10,453 bases of DNA. Source: JARROD01 sp037384225 (GTDB lineage Bacteria; Pseudomonadota; Gammaproteobacteria; Pseudomonadales; Cellvibrionaceae). Both the position numbers and the translations under genes were made by a program. Numbering within the stretch: the first letter of the stretch is position 1; every line of letters starts with the position of its first letter. The stretch is from the NCBI GenBank assembly GCA_037384225.1, contig JARROD010000110.1, positions 1 through 10,453 of the forward strand, written 5' to 3'. Under the pieces are notes generated by a model. It saw only the letters and a list, made by a program, of their open reading frames with translations, was not told the origin of the DNA and ran no database searches. Positions 7,160-10,453 of the stretch are shown here, piece after piece.

Positions 7160-8382
7160 ACAAATATCGCCCCCGGGTTTTCCAATAAACGTTTTATTTG
7201 CTGGATTAACCGGGCGCCGTCGAAGCCGTCTACGATGCGGTGATCGAAGGAGGAGGACAGGTTCATCATTTTCCTCACCACGATCGCCCCGTCTTTCACA
7301 ACCGCGCGCTCCTGCAGTTTGTTGATGCCAATAATGGTGGTTTCCGGTGCGTTGATAACCGGGGTCGAGACAATACCGCCGAGCGCGCCGAGACTGGTGA
7401 GTGTAATGGTGGAGCCGCTGAGTTCTTCTGCCTTGGCGGTGTGGCGGCGGGCGGCCTCCGACAGGCGCGTGATTTCTGCCGCGGACTGCCAGATGTCCAG
7501 GGTTTCACAGTGCCGTATCACTGGGACCATCAAGCCGTCACCGGTCATGGTGGCGATGCCGATATGCACCGCGTCTATTTCGGTCAAAATATGGGTTGTG
7601 TTATCAAAGTTGGCATTACAGTAGGGGAATTCCGGCAGCAGTTTGACCAGTGCCTGCATGATAAAAGGCAACAGGGTCAGTTTTGGCTGCGCTTCCTGTT
7701 TGTGGGCGTTGAGATGCTGGCGCAACTGCTCCAGTTGGGTCATATCCACTTCTTCCACGTAGGCGTAGTGGGGAATATGGCTTTTTGACTGCTGCATTTT
7801 TTCGGCGATGACCCGGCGCAGGCCCTTGAGTTTGATTTCCCGGCTTCCCCGTCGCTGGGTGCGGGACACCGCCGGCGCCGCGAGCTTGCCGCCGGCGGCG
7901 ATAAACGCGTCCAGGTCTTTATGGGTAACGCGTCCCGCCGGGCCGCTGCCCGGAATGATGCTGAGGTCGATCTCTTCGTCGCGGGCGCGTTGGCGCACAG
8001 CGGGTGAAGCCAGCACCCTGCCGCCTTCAAGTGCGGTCAGGGTCGGTGTTATTAAGTTGCTGTTCGTGGCATTCGAGGTCGCCGTTCTCGCAACGGCGGC
8101 ATTGGGAGGGGTGGCGGCAGGCATCTGCCCCTGGCCTTCACCCTCCACTTCAAAGCGGATCAATTCCTTACCTACGGGTAACAGGGTGCCGGCTTCACAG
8201 GCCAGAGCCACCACTGTGCCTGCCACAGGAGAGGTGATCTCCACCGTGGCCTTGTCGGTCATTACATCGGCGATATGCTGGTCTTCCTGTATCTGGTCTC
8301 CGGCGGCGACATACCATTCGAGCACCTCCGACTCCACAATGCCCTCGCCGAGGTCGGGCAGTTTGAAAATATACGTACCCAT
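7156..8382 (-). CDS. bkdB: dihydrolipoamide acyltransferase, E2 of the branched-chain 2-oxoacid dehydrogenase complex
   Basis: A 408-residue core subunit that accepts the branched acyl group from E1 on a lipoyl arm and transfers it to CoA. One lipoyl domain occupies about 1-80, with the lipoylated Lys44 in VMTDKATVEI. A flexible linker (about 82-120) is rich in Ala, Thr, Asn and Pro. A peripheral subunit-binding domain follows (about 122-161, LASPAVRQRARDEEIDLSII then GRVTHKDLDAF), which holds E1 and/or E3. The catalytic acyltransferase domain (about 182-408) ends with the active-site motif SSSFDHRIVDG (His381, Asp385). A single lipoyl domain is typical of branched-chain rather than proteobacterial pyruvate complexes. 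GGAGAG at 8388-8393, five bases before the ATG, supports the start. The gene is separated from E1-beta by an unusual repeat-filled 82 bp gap and overlaps the E3 gene by 4 bp. Confidence 0.94.
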   Translation of the reverse strand: MGTYIFKLPDLGEGIVESEVLEWYVAAGDQIQEDQHIADVMTDKATVEITSPVAGTVVALACEAGTLLPVGKELIRFEVEGEGQGQMPAATPPNAAVARTATSNATNSNLITPTLTALEGGRVLASPAVRQRARDEEIDLSIIPGSGPAGRVTHKDLDAFIAAGGKLAAPAVSRTQRRGSREIKLKGLRRVIAEKMQQSKSHIPHYAYVEEVDMTQLEQLRQHLNAHKQEAQPKLTLLPFIMQALVKLLPEFPYCNANFDNTTHILTEIDAVHIGIATMTGDGLMVPVIRHCETLDIWQSAAEITRLSEAARRHTAKAEELSGSTITLTSLGALGGIVSTPVINAPETTIIGINKLQERAVVKDGAIVVRKMMNLSSSFDHRIVDGFDGARLIQQIKRLLENPGAIFV

Positions 8383-8387
8383 TGGGT

Positions 8388-8393
8388 CTCTCC
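8388..8393 (-). promoter_or_regulatory. ribosome binding site of the E2 gene
   Basis: On the minus strand GGAGAG precedes the E2 ATG (8382) by 5 bases. It directly follows the stop codon of the last mini reading frame in the repeat array (TGA at 8395-8397), so a ribosome finishing that mini frame would be positioned on it. Confidence 0.7.
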
Positions 8394-8394
8394 A

Positions 8395-8456
8395 TCAATC
8401 GTTCATGACTGTCTTTACAAACCGTTCATGACTGTCTTTCTTTACAAACCGTTCAT
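8395..8456 (-). other. three mini reading frames between E1-beta and E2
   Basis: Read on the minus strand, the gap holds ATG-AAC-GGT-TTG-TAA at 8456-8442, the same five codons at 8429-8415, and ATG-AAC-GAT-TGA at 8406-8395. The first ATG lies 8 bases after the E1-beta stop codon (8465-8467), within reach of a re-initiating ribosome. None has a strong ribosome binding site of its own. The last stop overlaps another ATG (TGATG, ATG at 8395-8393) that is out of frame with E2. They arise as a by-product of copying the E1-beta gene end, so translation is a hypothesis. Confidence 0.35.
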
Positions 8457-8484
8457 GACTGTTGTTACAAACCGTTCAGGACTG
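8400..8484. repeat. tandem array derived from the 3' end of the E1-beta gene
   Basis: On the + strand the units begin at 8400 (23 bp), 8423 (27 bp), 8450 (23 bp) and 8473 (partial, 12 bp). The 8423 unit has an extra CTTT. On the minus strand each unit reads CAGTCATGAACGGTTTGTAA or close to it. The unit nearest the E1-beta gene (CTG instead of ATG) supplies the true C-terminus V-L-N-G-L and its TAA stop. The downstream copies repeat the same codons with Leu changed to Met, and the last is degenerate (GAACGATTGATGG). The array fills nearly all of the 82 bp between the two genes. Repeated slippage or unequal duplication of the gene end is the likely origin. Confidence 0.9.
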
Positions 8485-9481
8485 CCCGTAGCGCCTCGAT
8501 CACCCGTTCCTGACTGACGAAGTAGTCCCATTCCAGGGCGTGGGGGTAGGGGGTGTCCCAGCCGGTTACTCGCAGCACTGGTGCCTCCAGACTGTAAAAA
8601 CATTCTTCCTGGATTTGTGCCACCAGTTCGGCGCCGAAGCCGCTGGTGCGGGTGGCTTCGTGAACCACAACACAGCGACCGGTTTTGCACACCGAGCGGG
8701 TGATGGCCTCGAGATCCAGGGGTAGCAGGCTGCGCAGATCAATCAGTTCGGCGTCGATTCCGCTGTGCTTGATGGCCGCGTCGCACACGTGCACCATGGT
8801 GCCGTAGGCGAGCACCGTGACCTCGGTGCCGGTTTTAACGGTTTCCGCCAACCCCAGCGGAATTGTAAAGTAAGCCTCATCCACCTGGCCTTTAATATGT
8901 GATTCCCACTTTTGCGCCGGCGCTTTGGGGTCGCCGGCGAAGGGGCCGTTATAGAGACGTTTGGGTTCGAAAAAAATCACCGGGTCGTCGTCCTCGATGG
9001 CGGTTAGCAGCAGCCCCTTGGCATCGCGGGGGGTGGAGGGCACCACCACTTTCAACCCCGGCGTGTGCGTGAAATAGGCTTCCGGGCTCTGGGAATGCCA
9101 CAGCCCGCCGCGGATGCCGCCGCCGCAGGGCGAGCGCAGTGTTACCGGAGCGAAACGTTCGCCGCCACTGCGGTAGCGCAGCTTGGCCAGTTCGCTGGTG
9201 ATCTGATCGAAGGCGGGAAAGATATAGTCGGCGAACTGAATCTCAATCACCGGGCGCATGCCATTGATGCCCATGCCGATGGCGGTGGAAACTATACCGG
9301 CTTCGGTGAGTGGGGTATCGAACACCCTCTCCTTACCGTATTTTTTCTGCAAACCCTCGGTGCAGCGGAAGACGCCGCCGAAGTAGCCGACATCTTCGCC
9401 GAAAATCGCCACACTGCTGTCCCGCGCCAGGCTGTTGTCCAGGGCGCTGTTGATGGCCTGGACCATATTCATTGCTATCAT
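8465..9481 (-). CDS. bkdA2: 2-oxoisovalerate dehydrogenase subunit beta (branched-chain E1-beta)
   Basis: A 338-residue thiamine-diphosphate enzyme subunit; with E1-alpha it decarboxylates the branched-chain 2-oxo acids and acylates the E2 lipoyl group. The N-terminal pyrimidine-binding domain shows GEDVGYFGGVFRCTEGL (28-44), the cofactor-activating Glu60 in PLTEAGIV, EIQFADYIFPA (80-90) and the HSQSPEA segment with active-site His129. The C-terminal transketolase domain carries LIDLRSLLPLD (246-256), VVVHEATRTSGFGAEL (271-286) and TGWDTPYPHALEW (306-318). These match Pseudomonas BkdA2 closely as I recall it, and fit branched-chain better than pyruvate dehydrogenase E1-beta. AGGGG at 9489-9493, seven bases before the ATG, supports the first Met over Met4. 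It follows the E1-alpha gene after 18 bp. Its final codons and stop are repeated downstream. Confidence 0.94.
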   Translation of the reverse strand: MIAMNMVQAINSALDNSLARDSSVAIFGEDVGYFGGVFRCTEGLQKKYGKERVFDTPLTEAGIVSTAIGMGINGMRPVIEIQFADYIFPAFDQITSELAKLRYRSGGERFAPVTLRSPCGGGIRGGLWHSQSPEAYFTHTPGLKVVVPSTPRDAKGLLLTAIEDDDPVIFFEPKRLYNGPFAGDPKAPAQKWESHIKGQVDEAYFTIPLGLAETVKTGTEVTVLAYGTMVHVCDAAIKHSGIDAELIDLRSLLPLDLEAITRSVCKTGRCVVVHEATRTSGFGAELVAQIQEECFYSLEAPVLRVTGWDTPYPHALEWDYFVSQERVIEALRAVLNGL

Positions 9482-9488
9482 GTAAAAG

Positions 9489-9493
9489 CCCCT
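9489..9493 (-). promoter_or_regulatory. ribosome binding site of the E1-beta gene
   Basis: AGGGG on the minus strand lies seven bases before the ATG at 9481. It decides for that start over the in-frame ATG nine bases later. Confidence 0.65.
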
Positions 9494-9499
9494 GCGCGA

Positions 9500-10453
9500 T
9501 TAATAGCCGAACGCCTGGCGCTGCTTGCGCAAATGGGGTGGCAACGCCTTGTAGACGTCATCGAACAGCGTACTTTTCGGCGCCAGTGGACCGTCTTTCA
9601 AGGTGCCGTAGGACTCCGCTTCCTTGTAGCGTGCGGACATTTCCGCTTTCAATTGCGCTTGCAACTGTGTATGTCGGGATTGGCTCCATTCGCCGCGCTG
9701 AATCAGATGTGTTTTTAGTCGTTCGATCGGATCGCCCAGGGGCCAGTGTGCGGCTTCGTCCCTGGGGCGGTAGCCGCTGGGATCGTCGCTGGTGGAGTGG
9801 GGGCCTGCGCGGTAGGTAAACACTTCAATTAAAGACGGTCCACCGCCGCGGCGGGCGCGCTCGGCGGCCCAGGCGGTAACACTGAACAGGGCCGGGAAAT
9901 CATTGCCGTCGACTCTCAGGCTGGGGATATCGTAGCCCAGTCCCCTGGCGGCGAAGGTAGCCGAGCCGCTGGCGAAGCTCTGGGGGGTGGAAATGGCCCA
10001 TTGGTTGTTGACCACATTTAAAATCACCGGTGGTCTATAAGCAGCGGCGAACACGATAGCATTATGGAAATCGCCTTCCGCGGTGGCTCCGTCGCCAATC
10101 CAGGTGGCGGTGACCGTGTCTTCGCCGCGGCTGGCCGAGGCCATGGCACAGCCCACCGCTTGGGGGAATTGGGTGCCTACCGGACTGGAGACGGAAACAA
10201 AGTTGCCCTCATTCCAGTTGTAGTGGCCGGGAATCTGGCGGCCTTTGTTGTTATCACGGCTATTGGTGATGTATTGGCACATCATGTCCACAACAGAGCG
10301 GCCGCGCACCAGTTGCAGTCCCGGCTGGCGATAACTGGGGAATAGGATATCGCGGTCTTCCAGCGCCATACCCTGGGCGATGGCGACGGCTTCTTCACCA
10401 CTGGATTTGACGTAGAAAGACAAGCGCCCCTGCCGTTGCATGGCTTCCATCCG
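9500..10453 (-). CDS. bkdA1: 2-oxoisovalerate dehydrogenase subunit alpha (branched-chain E1-alpha), N-terminus outside the window
   Basis: The C-terminal 317 codons of the thiamine-diphosphate-binding alpha subunit of branched-chain 2-oxoacid decarboxylase. The frame stays open to the window edge. The first visible Met (10450) is internal, because the segment RMEAMQRQGRLSFYVKSSGE corresponds to the middle of the N-terminal region in BkdA1 proteins, so about 80-100 residues are missing. Counting from that Met, the cofactor motif starts at GDGATAEGDFHNA (119-131) and ends at NVVNNQW (145-151). YRAGPHSTSDDPSGYR (213-228) is the loop that is phosphorylated in mitochondrial homologues and contacts cofactor and lipoyl arm. 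The C-terminus (DDVYKALPPHLRKQRQAFGY) matches the family end. It is the first gene of this operon visible here; any promoter or a bkdR-type regulator would lie beyond the right edge. Confidence 0.93.
   Translation of the reverse strand, partial: RMEAMQRQGRLSFYVKSSGEEAVAIAQGMALEDRDILFPSYRQPGLQLVRGRSVVDMMCQYITNSRDNNKGRQIPGHYNWNEGNFVSVSSPVGTQFPQAVGCAMASASRGEDTVTATWIGDGATAEGDFHNAIVFAAAYRPPVILNVVNNQWAISTPQSFASGSATFAARGLGYDIPSLRVDGNDFPALFSVTAWAAERARRGGGPSLIEVFTYRAGPHSTSDDPSGYRPRDEAAHWPLGDPIERLKTHLIQRGEWSQSRHTQLQAQLKAEMSARYKEAESYGTLKDGPLAPKSTLFDDVYKALPPHLRKQRQAFGY

Noticed and set aside
7808..8431. Open frames on the + strand opposite the E2 gene and the repeat array (for example 207 codons at 7808-8431)
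   Set aside because: The predicted protein is Arg/Ser/Pro-rich with no domain. The repeat array contributes part of its end only because it happens to be open in that frame.
8400..8484. CRISPR array
   Set aside because: The units are 23-27 bp with no unique spacers between them, only four are present, and they derive from the neighbouring gene end.
8442..8690. Alternative minus-strand frame ending in the repeat array (82 codons)
   Set aside because: It overlaps E1-beta out of frame. It is open only because one duplicated unit supplies its Met-Asn-Gly-Leu-stop ending.
9065..9718. Open frame of 217 codons on the + strand across the E1-alpha/E1-beta junction
   Set aside because: It is antisense to two conserved genes and spans their boundary, and no family features are visible.

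Overview
The window looks like chromosomal DNA of a Gram-negative bacterium, most likely a marine-type gammaproteobacterium (Cellvibrionales- or Pseudomonas-like). That placement is inferred from the Pseudomonas putida Bkd-like protein sequences and the presence of a periplasmic adaptor plus RND pump pair; no rRNA or other phylogenetic marker is present. It holds two convergent gene blocks separated by only 35 bp.

Left block (1-4574, + strand): a short leader with a perfect-to-near-perfect 3 x 11 bp tandem repeat and a small stem-loop, then a membrane-fusion/periplasmic adaptor protein (140-1333) and a 1060-residue RND inner-membrane efflux pump (1392-4574). Together they would form two of the three parts of a tripartite exporter. 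No outer-membrane TolC-type channel is encoded in the window.

Right block (4610-10453, - strand, so transcription runs from the right edge leftward): a compact catabolic operon in the order E1-alpha (cut by the window edge), E1-beta, E2, E3 (dihydrolipoyl dehydrogenase), leucine dehydrogenase. This is a complete route from leucine (and probably valine and isoleucine) by NAD-dependent oxidative deamination to the branched-chain 2-oxo acids, then by the branched-chain 2-oxoacid dehydrogenase complex to isovaleryl-, isobutyryl- and 2-methylbutyryl-CoA. The genes are 15-18 bp apart or overlap by 4 bp, except between E1-beta and E2, where an 82 bp gap is filled by tandem copies of the last ~20 bases of the E1-beta gene, stop codon included.

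I see no mobile element, CRISPR array, tRNA, rRNA or evidence of a novel multi-gene system. The protein-coding content is recognisable and ordinary. The most unusual structure is the duplicated gene-end array at 8395-8484, which creates a chain of tiny stop-start reading frames in front of the E2 start codon. Third-position G/C preference appears stronger in the bkd block than in the RND block by eye, but I did not measure it.
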